Positions 33,650 through 43,419 of a DNA stretch of 64,000 nucleotides are shown one piece after another (within the stretch, counting starts at the first letter, position 1; every line of letters begins with the position of its first letter). The DNA is from JBAZOJ01 sp041648755. GTDB lineage: Bacteria; Planctomycetota; B143-G9. The translations under genes and the position numbers were made by a program. Under the pieces are notes generated by a model. It had not been told where the DNA came from. It did not search any database and saw nothing but the letters and a program-made list of their open reading frames with translations. The stretch spans positions 1 to 64,000 of the forward strand of contig JBAZOJ010000001.1 of assembly GCA_041648755.1 (NCBI GenBank), written 5' to 3'.

Positions 33650-36600
33650 ATGGCTGAAAAACGCAGATTTCTCCTTCTTGGTCTGTTTGCCTGCCTTCTT
33701 TCCTTCCTCTCCGTGGCGAATCGGGCTGCTGGGCTCGAATTTGCCCAGATTGGAGAGGCGACAGGAAGCGAGTATTTCCTGCTCTTCGATGTCTCCGAAG
33801 AGGTAACAGGCGAGGAAGTCGTCTTCTTCGACCTCCGTGATGGCGCGAACTATCGGGCGGTTCATTTCTGGAATGGCGGCGTTTTCATTGAGCAGATTGC
33901 GGACGCAACCAGAGCGACCTTGGCGAGTGGGGATGTTCCTCCGACAAAAACCGGTGAATTGTTGCTGAAGCATCACGCGGATTACGTCGCTGTAGTCCTG
34001 AATGGGAAGATCCTCTGCAGCACGGATATTTCCAAGAGCGAAGGAAGGGGCTTCGGGCTCGGCTCCGACGGGAAGGGATTCCTGAGTTTCCGTCGTATTC
34101 AGCCGCTTGAGCAGATATACTTCTCCGATTCATTTATGCGAACTGACAACGCGGGAGAGTGGAACCTGGTCTCCGGCCACTGGGAGATATGCGGGCTATC
34201 GTTTGCTGATCGCTCGACCAATCCATTCTCTCTGTTTGCCCGCTTCAACGATTCCGACAAGCTGGAGTCGCTTTCCGCGGGGCGATTGCTCGAGGAGAAG
34301 ACAGGTGTCGGGGTGAATATGACTCCGGATGGTCAGATCGTCAGAATTGCGGGTCAGGCTCCTGCTGCGCAAGCGGGTCTCCAGGAAGACGACATTATCC
34401 GAACCGTAAACGGAAAGCCCATCTATATGATGTGGCAACTGTTGGAGGACGCGACAGACGGAGAGCGTTTCGACTTGGTCGTAAACCGGGGAGGCGCTGA
34501 GTTCAAAGTTACAATTTATGCGCGCAAATACCGCTGGGGAGAAGTCGAAAAGCGCTATCCTCTGGATGGCTCAGAAGTCGCTCCCATGGCATTGCTCACT
34601 ACAGGCTTTCCTTTCTGGGATGACTACACATTCAGGGCTTCGGTTCGTCCTGCAGGAGAGGGAATGGCAGGCATGGTCTTCTGCTGGAGAAGCCCGAGAG
34701 ATTACATGGCTCTCAGATGGTGGGGTGACAACTCAAAACGCGGTTTGACCACCAATCAACTGGAGGTTGTAGAGATCCAGAACGGTGTTGAGAAATCGCT
34801 CTGGAGCCGGAAGGGCGGTTTCTTTGCAGACCAGTACTATGACATGAAAGTGCAGATCGAAAGAAACAAGGTCAGGATCTTCGTTGACCAGCAGATGTTG
34901 ACCGAGATCGAGTCGGCGTATCTGTCTGCCGGGAAGATCGGGCTCGCGGCGGAAACTGGCTATGGGGTCTACTTCGACGATGTCGTTGTTGCCTCGTCGC
35001 AGTCCTTCAAGGACTACGTGCCAAAGCGTAAGGTAAACGAGATCTATCGCCAACAGGGAGACATGAGAGAGTGGTCCGACCCGGTTCTCGACTGGAAGAG
35101 CATTGTCATCAACAGGGAGATGGGCTACCGAAACAACTACAGCTTCTTCGGCCCGACCGAAGTGACTGTGAATCCTGAACTGAAGTACTCGGAGCTCAAG
35201 GTGCTGGGTTTTGCCGATGAGATGTTTGACGGTGGCTGTATGATCAGAATCAATCGGACTGAGGGCAGGGGATCCGTCTCTGCGGGGGACTTCTCACGCG
35301 AGTATCCCAAGATCCCTTTGAGGCTGGACCTGCCATACGCGATACGCTTCGAGAGAGACAGAGTCCGCGTGGTTCAGGGCGAAGAAACGTTGTTTTCGAC
35401 GGGGCTTCCGAATCGGTTATCTGGGAACCGCTTTGCGGTCTATGGAGTGCGGAACATCTACGCGAGTGGGAAATCTCTGCTGAGCATCTCCGGTCTGGAT
35501 AACGAGAAAGACTACACTTTTGAGCAGAGCCCGACAGACTGGTTCGTCAACGATGGCAAATGGGGCGTGATGAACAAGTGGATCTGTGACCCTCGCTGGT
35601 CGTTCTTTGGCGGGGTGAACACCGAAGGTTCGGCATCCATCACGAGCAAGTACGATCTCGAAGGAGATTTCACTGCTGACTGTTTTTTTGCGACGATGAT
35701 GCTTGTCGACGATCCGCCCTATGAGATGATCGGCAACTACGCCATGACAGTGCTGGACAACGGAGAAGACCTGGATACGGGCTATTCGTTGATCATAGGC
35801 GGAGACATGAATGCCTGGACAGGCGTGGCGTACAAAGGGTCTGTTATCGAGAAGGTTACCCGCGGTGGACTCCTGCCTGTGAACAACAGGCTGCGGTTTA
35901 TGCCGAACGAAGTAGTACATCAGCGATGGTTCCACATGCAGGCTGTGAAAACCGGTAAAACGCTGAACCTGTTCTTCGAAGGGCAACTTGTCAAATCGAT
36001 CCCCGATGTTTCCGACACGACCGGAAAGCGTGTTTCGCTCTGGGTGTATCGCAACGGATGGATGATTTCCAGAGTGCGGATAGCGGCGGAGAAATTCAAG
36101 GCATGCGAGCCGAAAATGAACTTCGAAGAACACCTTTCTGCTGGCGGATGGAGCGACGGCGAAGAACGCCGAGTCAGATTTGTCGGGTCACCCGATGACA
36201 ACGGCAAGAAGCTGAATGTCAAGCTGCAGGAGAATGGGAAATGGGTGCTTCACTCGGATCTGCAGGAGATCGATCTTGGTGCGACTCCGGAACTCAGGTT
36301 TTCCGCGAGACTTGACAACGGTCTAATGGGAGACATCTATTTCGACTATCAGGAAAAGTCATACCGGATACGGATTACCGGACCTTTGCCGGACGACCCC
36401 GGTATTCCATCAGTTGGCTCCCTCGAATGGCCCAATGACGGGAAAATGCACACCATCGCGGTTCCTGTCGCGAGGATGTTGCGAAGTTACATGGGGAAGC
36501 AGACATTCGGGAGAATATCGAATCTGAGATTCGGACAGCTTTGCGCCGAGGGATTCATTCTGACCGGGTTTGGCGGTAACAAGGCCGGTCTGACCTTCTC

Positions 36601-38020
36601 TCTTCTCCCTATGGAAGCAGTTCCAGTGGCGACACAATCAATCGTGGCAGCAAAGGCGCTTCTCAAGGGCAAGGCGGAGATTCTCCTGGACCTCGCGGAA
36701 GGCTGCGCAACTCCCGATTTCTCCAAGATGACAGTCGAGCGAAATGGACGCGTCATTGCGGCGGGAGAAAGTGCTTACCTGTCGCCTGATGGCAAGTCAT
36801 TGGTCATTCCGATAATGGATGTTCTTTCCCTTGATGAGGGTAGCGAGTTCACCGCGAAGGTGGCAGGGCTCCGTACTCTTGACGGTGCGGAATTGCCCTC
36901 AGTTATTGTTGGGCCAGTCAAGTACTCTGTCAAGGATGACAAGAGCGCTCCGCAGATAGTGAGATGCTCGGTTGGGGCTGAACCCATAGTTCACCTGGAT
37001 TTTGAGCTTCCTTTCGGACCGAAAGGAACTCCTGCACAGCGGGACAATCTGTTCGGCGGAGTACAGAGAGACTCTTCTTCGGCCTTCATGGGGCGTTTCT
37101 CCCTGAAGCTCTTCTCCGGAAGCATTGGCAGCCTGATGATGTATCGACTGTACGAGGGACCGATCAACATTCGCAAGTCGAGTATCATCGAGATGAGCTA
37201 CCTGATGAAGGAGGATGTTCCACTCTCTCTGCTACTCGGTGGGTCGGAATATTCCATCGGCTTCAATGACCCCTACAGCGGGCAGACGATGAGCTACAGC
37301 TTCGGGAAAGAGACATACTCATCTCGTGGCGAGGCCGGACGTTTTCAGAAGCCGATCATTGACGGGAAGTGGCATACCGCGTCGGCAATTATTGATCCAT
37401 CCTCCTTGCGGGGGGATACGTTCAATGGGCTGACGATCTGTGATCTCGGCTTTCGAGGCTGTTACATCAACGACTTCATCAATATCGACGAAGTGAAGAT
37501 CACCTCATGGTCCGCGAAGCCTGAAAAAGAGCCGACAATTGTTGTGTCTGAATGCGGCACAATTGCTGAGACGTTCTCAAGCATGAGCCTCGTCCCTGAA
37601 GAACCGTCGGGAGTGTGGCTACCCAGCGCTCCGATTCCTGCAGGGACACAACTCTACTACAATGTCAAGGTGCGTGATTCTGCCGGCAACTGGTCAGAGA
37701 CAAGACACTTCCGGTTCTACTGCGACTCCGAACCGCCGATGGTTCGAAGGTTGCGGAAGGCAGATAACGGAGCTTTCAGGATCACTTTCGGCGACGCTTC
37801 GCCTCTGGATGCTGGCAGCCTAAAGATCACAGTAGACGGGAAAGTGCTGACAGGCAAGCCATACGTGATCTGGGAATCCGGAAGCGTAGCATTGATATCG
37901 GTCGGCAACCTGCAGGGCAAGAAAGCCTACATGGAGATTCGAGATGCCTGGGGCAACCTGGGGCGTTTCAGGATAGAGAACTACAAGGCAACAGCACTTG
38001 ACAAAGCGGAGGAACTATGA
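33650..38020 (+). CDS. Giant exported protein with PDZ and concanavalin-like domains
   Basis: A 1456-aa protein; ATG 33626 is an alternative start 8 codons upstream, and the frame before that overlaps serC and is rejected. Residues 1-28 are a signal peptide. A PDZ domain lies at about 210-300 (VRIAGQAPAAQAGLQEDDIIRTVNG). At least three beta-sandwich modules of laminin G/DUF1080 style follow, each with a phrase such as FRASVRPAGEGMAGMVFCW or IGLAAETGYGVYFDDVVV. The C-terminal third has Ig-like segments (VKVRDSAGNWSETRHFRFY). No catalytic residues are evident. It is probably a surface or periplasmic glycan- or protein-binding scaffold. Its stop overlaps the ACP start by 4 bp. Confidence 0.85.
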   Translation: MAEKRRFLLLGLFACLLSFLSVANRAAGLEFAQIGEATGSEYFLLFDVSEEVTGEEVVFFDLRDGANYRAVHFWNGGVFIEQIADATRATLASGDVPPTKTGELLLKHHADYVAVVLNGKILCSTDISKSEGRGFGLGSDGKGFLSFRRIQPLEQIYFSDSFMRTDNAGEWNLVSGHWEICGLSFADRSTNPFSLFARFNDSDKLESLSAGRLLEEKTGVGVNMTPDGQIVRIAGQAPAAQAGLQEDDIIRTVNGKPIYMMWQLLEDATDGERFDLVVNRGGAEFKVTIYARKYRWGEVEKRYPLDGSEVAPMALLTTGFPFWDDYTFRASVRPAGEGMAGMVFCWRSPRDYMALRWWGDNSKRGLTTNQLEVVEIQNGVEKSLWSRKGGFFADQYYDMKVQIERNKVRIFVDQQMLTEIESAYLSAGKIGLAAETGYGVYFDDVVVASSQSFKDYVPKRKVNEIYRQQGDMREWSDPVLDWKSIVINREMGYRNNYSFFGPTEVTVNPELKYSELKVLGFADEMFDGGCMIRINRTEGRGSVSAGDFSREYPKIPLRLDLPYAIRFERDRVRVVQGEETLFSTGLPNRLSGNRFAVYGVRNIYASGKSLLSISGLDNEKDYTFEQSPTDWFVNDGKWGVMNKWICDPRWSFFGGVNTEGSASITSKYDLEGDFTADCFFATMMLVDDPPYEMIGNYAMTVLDNGEDLDTGYSLIIGGDMNAWTGVAYKGSVIEKVTRGGLLPVNNRLRFMPNEVVHQRWFHMQAVKTGKTLNLFFEGQLVKSIPDVSDTTGKRVSLWVYRNGWMISRVRIAAEKFKACEPKMNFEEHLSAGGWSDGEERRVRFVGSPDDNGKKLNVKLQENGKWVLHSDLQEIDLGATPELRFSARLDNGLMGDIYFDYQEKSYRIRITGPLPDDPGIPSVGSLEWPNDGKMHTIAVPVARMLRSYMGKQTFGRISNLRFGQLCAEGFILTGFGGNKAGLTFSLLPMEAVPVATQSIVAAKALLKGKAEILLDLAEGCATPDFSKMTVERNGRVIAAGESAYLSPDGKSLVIPIMDVLSLDEGSEFTAKVAGLRTLDGAELPSVIVGPVKYSVKDDKSAPQIVRCSVGAEPIVHLDFELPFGPKGTPAQRDNLFGGVQRDSSSAFMGRFSLKLFSGSIGSLMMYRLYEGPINIRKSSIIEMSYLMKEDVPLSLLLGGSEYSIGFNDPYSGQTMSYSFGKETYSSRGEAGRFQKPIIDGKWHTASAIIDPSSLRGDTFNGLTICDLGFRGCYINDFINIDEVKITSWSAKPEKEPTIVVSECGTIAETFSSMSLVPEEPSGVWLPSAPIPAGTQLYYNVKVRDSAGNWSETRHFRFYCDSEPPMVRRLRKADNGAFRITFGDASPLDAGSLKITVDGKVLTGKPYVIWESGSVALISVGNLQGKKAYMEIRDAWGNLGRFRIENYKATALDKAEEL

Positions 38021-38268
38021 GCGAACGACTCGAGGACAGGATTAAGCGAATGATCGTCGAGAGGCTCTTCCTGACTGTCACCCCCGAGAGCATTGGCGAC
38101 GGAGACAATCTAATGGAAGTGCTGGGGCTTGACTCAATCCGCCTGTTCGAGATTACAATTGGCCTCGAAAGCGAGTTCGATGTCGATTTGTCGAAGGAGG
38201 ATTTCGATATCGCGAATTTTGCATCAGTGGACAAACTGGCCCAAGTGGTCCGAAGACTCAAAGGCTGA
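38017..38268 (+). CDS. Acyl carrier protein
   Basis: An 83-aa ACP with the phosphopantetheine site GLDS (S40) and the family's acidic helix II (LFEITIGLESEFDV). The ATG overlaps the stop of the giant exported protein. It lacks fatty-acid synthesis neighbours (fabF, fabD), so it is probably a dedicated carrier rather than the housekeeping AcpP. The 3' end overlaps the convergent gene by 11 bp. Confidence 0.92.
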   Translation: MSERLEDRIKRMIVERLFLTVTPESIGDGDNLMEVLGLDSIRLFEITIGLESEFDVDLSKEDFDIANFASVDKLAQVVRRLKG

Positions 38269-38749
38269 ACTCGTCCCCAAGCTCGTTGATCAATTCCCGG
38301 AAAAGCCGCAGATCGTCGGTTGTTGAGCGACACTCCGGGACTTCGATTATGCCATCGAATCCAACAGGGGAAAACCGCAGAATCTGGTGCCCTTCGGTTG
38401 CTGCCCTTTCCACGAAACGCAGCCCTTTTTGTCTAACCATGTGCCATGCCATGAGACTGGCAATTCCTACCCATTTCTCAGACGCAGATAGACGGCGCAG
38501 AAGTTCTGCCGCCATTTCCGGTGGCATTTTGGATCTTTCCGGCCTGCCTCGGTATACCCCGTGCCAATAGGAGACTCTTTCGCGGCTGTCCCCGCCGTTG
38601 TCCCAACATGCCGCGCAGTATGAACTCCTCTTCCAGCCTTCTCCCGAGATACCGACCAGAATTGAGTGAATAACCTGCCCCTCGCTGAAGAGGACTCCGC
38701 ATGCGGTGCACTTTCGTGGGGGAGTGGGCACTGAATCAGGGCTTCTCAT
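38258..38749 (-). CDS. Uncharacterised protein with paired CxxC zinc motif
   Basis: A 163-aa protein from ATG 38749; an upstream in-frame ATG at 38770 is also possible. CTAC near residue 14 and CAAC near residue 46 could form one four-cysteine zinc site. The remainder is helical with LRRLSASEKWVGIASLMAWHMVRQKGL split by short loops. The family is not recognised. It lies last in a minus-strand run after the NIF3-like and cyclodeaminase-like genes; its start overlaps the upstream gene by 14 bp. Confidence 0.65.
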   Translation of the reverse strand: MRSPDSVPTPPRKCTACGVLFSEGQVIHSILVGISGEGWKRSSYCAACWDNGGDSRERVSYWHGVYRGRPERSKMPPEMAAELLRRLSASEKWVGIASLMAWHMVRQKGLRFVERAATEGHQILRFSPVGFDGIIEVPECRSTTDDLRLFRELINELGDEFSL

Positions 38750-39371
38750 CAGGCTCGAGCCCCGAGGCAATGCTCTTGGCTATCTTGCGGTGAGATTTCT
38801 CGCACATTCGCCCGTACTTGCTCAGGTTCTCGGACAGAGAGGAGACCAACTGTGGGTCGTTTATCATCTTCATGTTAACCATTGCCGTAAATCGTGCTGA
38901 TTCAAAGGATGCGCGAAGCAGGGAAGAGGCGGCCCCGACATTGGAGAGCACACTCGGAGCACAAGCACTGACGAGGGGCACCAGGGCGACAAGCGTGGTA
39001 GCCGCCTGTCCGGCCACCTCCAAAGGAACGCGTACTGTGTCCCCCAGGGCCATCTGCAACCGTGCACCTCGCATTGCCCGCTGCGCGGCTGTTCCGCTTT
39101 GAATCTTGAGGTTCTCTCTGAACTGCGAGTATGCAGTCGCGTCGGCATCAACACGCTGCGCGAATTCATCCAGAGAGGACGAGAAGAAGTCTGACATTTG
39201 CGCAAGCTCTGGCGAAGCGCCGGGAGCCGCTGAGGAGATAGTGATGGCCATCAGTGCCATGGAGCACCCGAGGGCGCCAGCCAGCGCAGCGGTAGAACCG
39301 CCGCCCGGAACAGGATTCCCGTCTGCGGCCGCGGAAAGGTACTCTGCGAGAGACATTCCCAGTAAGGACAT
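38736..39371 (-). CDS. FTCD cyclodeaminase/methenyl-THF cyclohydrolase-like protein
   Basis: A 211-aa single-domain protein of the formiminotransferase-cyclodeaminase C-terminal family, recognised by PVPGGGSTAALAGALG near residues 20-35 and an all-helical body. Relatives act as methenyltetrahydrofolate cyclohydrolases or formimino-THF cyclodeaminases in folate one-carbon metabolism. The serine pathway enzymes at 31.5 kb also feed this pool. It has a GAGGTAGAA ribosome binding site overlapping the stop of the NIF3-like gene. Confidence 0.85.
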   Translation of the reverse strand: MSLLGMSLAEYLSAAADGNPVPGGGSTAALAGALGCSMALMAITISSAAPGASPELAQMSDFFSSSLDEFAQRVDADATAYSQFRENLKIQSGTAAQRAMRGARLQMALGDTVRVPLEVAGQAATTLVALVPLVSACAPSVLSNVGAASSLLRASFESARFTAMVNMKMINDPQLVSSLSENLSKYGRMCEKSHRKIAKSIASGLEPDEKP

Positions 39372-39373
39372 TT

Positions 39374-40468
39374 CTACCTCGAGTCAGAAGGGAATACCGG
39401 AGGAATTACCGAAAGGGCGATACCCTCACACTCGGGACGCAATGCTGCCGCCAAGGCTTCGAGAGCCGGAGCCTCCGATGGTCCATGACCGACAATGAAG
39501 ACCATATATCCTGCGCCAGCGGGGTTGAACAACTCGTGGTACTTTGCCTCGCCCGTAACGAATGCCGCGCAACCAGAGCGTCTTGCGGCCTGATAGCAGT
39601 CAAATGCCGCGCCTCCGGCAAACGCAACCTTCTTTAGCTTCTTTTCCGGCTTGAATGCAACGCACTCGACTCGGCTCACTCCAAGCATCTCCTTGGCAAG
39701 TTCAAGAAACCTGGCTGCATCGATCGGTGGATCGTATTCGCCAATCACTCCCATTGCGTACCGGGGATCCCGGTTCTCAAGTGGATAGACGTCGAAAGCC
39801 ATCTCCTCATATGGGTGTGCGGCTCTTGCGGCAGCAATGATCTTGTCAATCTGCCGAGCCGGGACAACGGTCTCGATCCTGTCTTCGCCAACTCGCTCTC
39901 GACTCCCGGGTTGCCCGATGAACGGGCTTGTTCGGTCATTCCCTTTGAATGTACCCTCACCACCCAGGGCGAAGGTGCAATCGGAGTAGTTTCCAATATT
40001 CCCAGCGCCTGCCGCACAGATCGCGTCTCTCACTCTTTCCGAGTGGTCATGCGGGACAAACACCACGAACTTGAGCAGTCTTGCACTTGCTGCAGACTTC
40101 AGAGACCCAACTACGCGAGCCCCAAGTTTCTCGGCAAGGGCTCGCGAGACCAGCACGAAGTCAAGATTGGTGTGCGCAGCAATGCAGGAGATACCAGCTT
40201 TCGCCATCTCAATAATCGAATCCGCGATGGGTTCTCCCGCGACTACGCGCTTGATTCCGCCGAATATAGGAGGGTGATGGCAGACGATGACATTTGCTCC
40301 GGCCTGTACTGCCGCAGTCACGGAGTGGGGGGTAATGTCCAGACACAGGGCGATCCCGGATACTTCATTATCCGGGAAGCCGACTATCAGTCCGACGTTG
40401 TCCCATTCTTCTGCCAATTCGACAGGTGCGATAGAAGCCACAATCCGGGCAAGTTCCCTGACTTTCAT
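39374..40468 (-). CDS. NIF3/DUF34-family metal-binding protein (YqfO type)
   Basis: A 364-aa protein. The ATG 40468 follows a TATAAT box by 6 nt; the frame upstream to 40678 is non-coding and rejected. The metal-binding motifs of the NIF3 core are present: CHHPPIFGG, AHTNLD and the C-terminal GHGPSE. About 100 residues are inserted in the middle (KFVVFVPHDHSERV ... PYEEMAFDVYPL), matching the PII/CutA-like insert domain of the YqfO subgroup. Annotated often as GTP cyclohydrolase type 2 or metal chaperone; the true function is unsettled. Confidence 0.88.
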   Translation of the reverse strand: MKVRELARIVASIAPVELAEEWDNVGLIVGFPDNEVSGIALCLDITPHSVTAAVQAGANVIVCHHPPIFGGIKRVVAGEPIADSIIEMAKAGISCIAAHTNLDFVLVSRALAEKLGARVVGSLKSAASARLLKFVVFVPHDHSERVRDAICAAGAGNIGNYSDCTFALGGEGTFKGNDRTSPFIGQPGSRERVGEDRIETVVPARQIDKIIAAARAAHPYEEMAFDVYPLENRDPRYAMGVIGEYDPPIDAARFLELAKEMLGVSRVECVAFKPEKKLKKVAFAGGAAFDCYQAARRSGCAAFVTGEAKYHELFNPAGAGYMVFIVGHGPSEAPALEALAAALRPECEGIALSVIPPVFPSDSR

Positions 40469-40474
40469 GGCGCC

Positions 40475-40480
40475 ATTATA
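40475..40480 (-). promoter_or_regulatory. -10 box of the NIF3-like gene (leaderless)
   Basis: TATAAT on the minus strand, six nucleotides before the ATG. No good -35 hexamer at normal spacing. The predicted transcription start is the A of the start codon. Confidence 0.55.
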
Positions 40481-40514
40481 GCTTGAACTCGCAACGGGCC
40501 ACCAGAAAAACAAA

Positions 40515-40534
40515 GGGGCGGCCGAGACCGCCCC
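40515..40534 (-). terminator. Terminator of the VIT/vWA gene
   Basis: On the minus strand, a 7-bp GC stem (GGGGCGG with its complement) and 6-nt loop followed by TTTGTTTTTCT, 38 nt after the stop codon. Confidence 0.85.
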
Positions 40535-40571
40535 TGACAGGGGAACAGCTTCCAGGGAAGGAAGCACAGAA

Positions 40572-43292
40572 TTAGTTGAACATGAACCCCATGATGCCTG
40601 AGAGTCTCTCCTTGCATCCGGAGCTGAACAGGCTCTCTGAAGCGGGTGGGTCTTTGGCCGAAAAGCCGGACAGTACACGATATGGGATTTCGGACCGGCG
40701 ATTGAGTTCAGCCCAGGACAGCCAGTAAATAAGGTCAGGAGATGAGATTCCCGATCGGAACGCCGGAGAGGATGACCAGCGAAGGATCAAGGCATATGAT
40801 GCATCGCTGATGCCCAAGGCAAGCCCTTTGGAGACTGACAAGGCTATTGGAGCATACTCCATCCATTTGCGCATATCGGCAACTGATTTGCCGACCGGAA
40901 GAACGGAGAAGATCGTCCCGGCAATGGCCACAAAGCGCTCTCTTACGGCCGATATGAAAGTCTCAGGCAGGTTTCCGCCGCGCTCGACTATCCGTGAAGT
41001 GAAGAAGGAGATGGCGACCGCATACTCTTCAGACGCAGTTGCCAGAATCCGAGAGACATCTTCGGCTGCAAGAACCTGAAGCGATGCCTTGGCGATATCT
41101 GACATACCATCTTTGTTGGAGGCGGTTCCGAGCAGTGCGCAAACGGCAATTGTCTGTTCGAGCAGATCGCTGCTGATTTTTCCGTCCTGGCAATGTACTG
41201 CCAGCCAGGCAGTAGAACGAGATAGAGCATCCTTGTCGTCCGCAGAGGGGTGCAATTTGACTTGGATGCAATAAGCCAAAAGGGCGTGTGCAAGAACTTG
41301 TTTGGGCAGCAGTGAGCCATCACCGGCGAGAAGTGCGTTCTCTTCGTTGAACCAACCCTTGTAATATGGAGTGTCATCGAGTTTTTTCTTCTGGTCGGAT
41401 TTCTCGAGAGACTCCTTCGCTGGTGGGCCAGAAGGCTGAGGCTGATTTGCTGGTGCGGCGGCTGGCGGTGCGCCAGTTGCTTGACCTTGCGCCTTGCTCT
41501 TCGCAACTCCCTGGCCCGGTCCGCCAGCATCTTTCAGGGCATCCTGTGACTCTTCTTCAGCCAGCACCTGCTGTTCCTTGTCAGACAATTCCGAGAACAC
41601 GAAACTCGTGTATTGCGTCGTGATGAGATAGCGTTTGGACAATGAAATGATCTCAGATTTCCTGGCCTCTGAGGTCGGGAAGATGACATCGTCATCCGCA
41701 AGAGCCTGGAGTCGTCGGATGCCCCATGCCTGATCGAGGAAGGGACAATCCTGACGAGCTGCAGTCGCATTTACATCCACGGAAGCGGCCCAGTCGCCCT
41801 GAGTTGTCTTGGATGAGATTTCCATCCTGGCTTGAGAGTTCTTCGCAAGTCGGCCGTAAACGATCAGGGGTTCCTCTGCGTAAAGAAGCGACAGCCGCTG
41901 CGGATAGCGCTCATAACCGGTCTTGTCGCTTGTGCTCAGGGATAACGAGAATCCCGCGATTGTGTCAAGGCGATCCTGTATCCCTTTCACTGCCGGCGGA
42001 ATATCCTCGATCTTGACGACGTGGACATAGTGGCCCCCGCTGTACCGGGCTGCTGACCGGAGGAGAGGGACATTTACGTCCAATCCGATCCCGAAAGCAT
42101 AAATGGGTATGTCAAAGCTGCAGGCCTGCTCAATCCCCTGAACGAACTCCAGGGGTGATGTCTTGTTGCATTGGCCGTCAGTAATGAGGATCAGAGCCGA
42201 AGGTTTCGACCTGTCGAGTCGCAATTGCTCCATGCCAGATAGCGTGGGGCCGAGGATGTAGGTGCCGCCCTCTGCATTGTAGGTTCCCATGAAATCCAAA
42301 GCCGCCTTCTTCCCTGCATCATCGGCAAGGAAGGGCAGGGGAGCAGCGCTCCAGGAGTCGAGGTCGAATATCACGAGATTGAACGAGTCCACTGGCCGCA
42401 GGTTTGCGATAAATCCTTTCAGCGCTTCGCAGGCCAAGCTGAACTTGTTACCATCCTGCATCGAACCAGACTTGTCAAGCAGCACGACGAATGAACGCGG
42501 CTGGGCGCTCGGGTCTGCCTTTGGAGGAATGGCAAGCAGGCAGAAGTACGGGTCCTCAGTCTCAGAGGTTCTCAGAAGGACATACGGCACTCCAGGTTTC
42601 AGGTCGAGAGTGTAGTCCATTACGAAGTCCTTGGCAATGCTGGCGATGTCCTCGACAGCGAGCGTGCCGCTCTTACCGTTGATGTTGCCAGCGAGGGTAT
42701 GGCTCGGAGCAGTTACAGAGAGGACATCTGCAGTACAACTGAAGGCAATATCCATTGTGTAACTGGCAGGAACCTTCATTTCGGTGTTGAACTTGGATAC
42801 CCCGAATTCGTAATGCCATTGCCCCTTCCTGTAGATGGCCTCTTCGATGTAGGAAACGACGAAATTGAACTCCTGCCCTCCCTTGACGAGCGACAGTTCG
42901 ACGTGGAGAAGGCCGTCTGTTTCCTCAGCTAACGCGGCAGCCTTCTGCTGGTTGCGGGAGGCTTCCACTATTTTCCGGGCGGTCTCTTTGGTCTCAATTC
43001 TCCCAACGAATTTCTTTCCATCAACCTCCGCCTCCAACCGCGAAGCGTGCGCTCCGTTCGGAAGCCTCACGTCAAGGAAACAGGGCAGATCTTTTGGGCC
43101 GGAGTTTATGATGTACTGAGTAATACTGGTGCGGACCAGGTGGTCGTAGACCTCAACTGTGATCGCTTGACGGCGCACCACAAATGGGTTTGCCTCGCCC
43201 TGTTGAGTCGAGATCATAGGTAGCGCAGAAAGCTGTGTCCAAGCGAGTCCCAGGATGACGGTGCAAATTCCGAGTAACAGCAGTTTCTTCAT
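40572..43292 (-). CDS. Exported VIT/von Willebrand factor A domain protein
   Basis: A 906-aa protein with a signal peptide (1-23) and a strong GAGGAGGAACA site. Residues about 35-160 are a VIT domain (ITQYIINSGPKDLPCFLDVRLP). A vWA domain follows with the MIDAS motif DKSGSM at 273-278 and the supporting TDG in LILITDGQC. A proline/alanine/lysine-rich linker at about 600-650 separates a helical C-terminal half of unknown fold. VIT-vWA proteins bind metal and protein partners and in bacteria are often exported or membrane-linked. It is divergent from the PP2C gene, which suggests shared use but not proof. Confidence 0.9.
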   Translation of the reverse strand: MKKLLLLGICTVILGLAWTQLSALPMISTQQGEANPFVVRRQAITVEVYDHLVRTSITQYIINSGPKDLPCFLDVRLPNGAHASRLEAEVDGKKFVGRIETKETARKIVEASRNQQKAAALAEETDGLLHVELSLVKGGQEFNFVVSYIEEAIYRKGQWHYEFGVSKFNTEMKVPASYTMDIAFSCTADVLSVTAPSHTLAGNINGKSGTLAVEDIASIAKDFVMDYTLDLKPGVPYVLLRTSETEDPYFCLLAIPPKADPSAQPRSFVVLLDKSGSMQDGNKFSLACEALKGFIANLRPVDSFNLVIFDLDSWSAAPLPFLADDAGKKAALDFMGTYNAEGGTYILGPTLSGMEQLRLDRSKPSALILITDGQCNKTSPLEFVQGIEQACSFDIPIYAFGIGLDVNVPLLRSAARYSGGHYVHVVKIEDIPPAVKGIQDRLDTIAGFSLSLSTSDKTGYERYPQRLSLLYAEEPLIVYGRLAKNSQARMEISSKTTQGDWAASVDVNATAARQDCPFLDQAWGIRRLQALADDDVIFPTSEARKSEIISLSKRYLITTQYTSFVFSELSDKEQQVLAEEESQDALKDAGGPGQGVAKSKAQGQATGAPPAAAPANQPQPSGPPAKESLEKSDQKKKLDDTPYYKGWFNEENALLAGDGSLLPKQVLAHALLAYCIQVKLHPSADDKDALSRSTAWLAVHCQDGKISSDLLEQTIAVCALLGTASNKDGMSDIAKASLQVLAAEDVSRILATASEEYAVAISFFTSRIVERGGNLPETFISAVRERFVAIAGTIFSVLPVGKSVADMRKWMEYAPIALSVSKGLALGISDASYALILRWSSSPAFRSGISSPDLIYWLSWAELNRRSEIPYRVLSGFSAKDPPASESLFSSGCKERLSGIMGFMFN

Positions 43293-43404
43293 TGTTCCTC
43301 CTCATGGCTTCCAGATAGGGGACGCACGGACTAAGGTCTATTCACGAAAAAGACGTACCTTGTCTGGAGAAGGTGAAGTAAAGACGTGCCATTTCAGGTT
43401 GCTC

Positions 43405-43413
43405 TGATATAAT
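43405..43413 (+). promoter_or_regulatory. Extended -10 promoter of the PP2C operon (leaderless)
   Basis: TGATATAAT: a TGn extension and perfect TATAAT ending 6 nt before the ATG at 43420, so the message should start at or beside the A of the start codon. There is no -35 match, as allowed with an extended -10. Confidence 0.65.
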
Positions 43414-43419
43414 CATGGT

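Noticed and set aside
35417..36133. Minus-strand 238-codon frame inside the giant exported protein gene
   Set aside because: Antisense to a frame with signal peptide and recognisable domains; composition not protein-like.
39815..40486. Plus-strand 223-codon frame opposite the NIF3-like gene
   Set aside because: The minus-strand product has all NIF3 metal motifs.
40469..40678. 70-codon N-terminal extension of the NIF3-like frame
   Set aside because: It crosses the terminator of the upstream gene and the -10 box; the family starts at the ATG at 40468.
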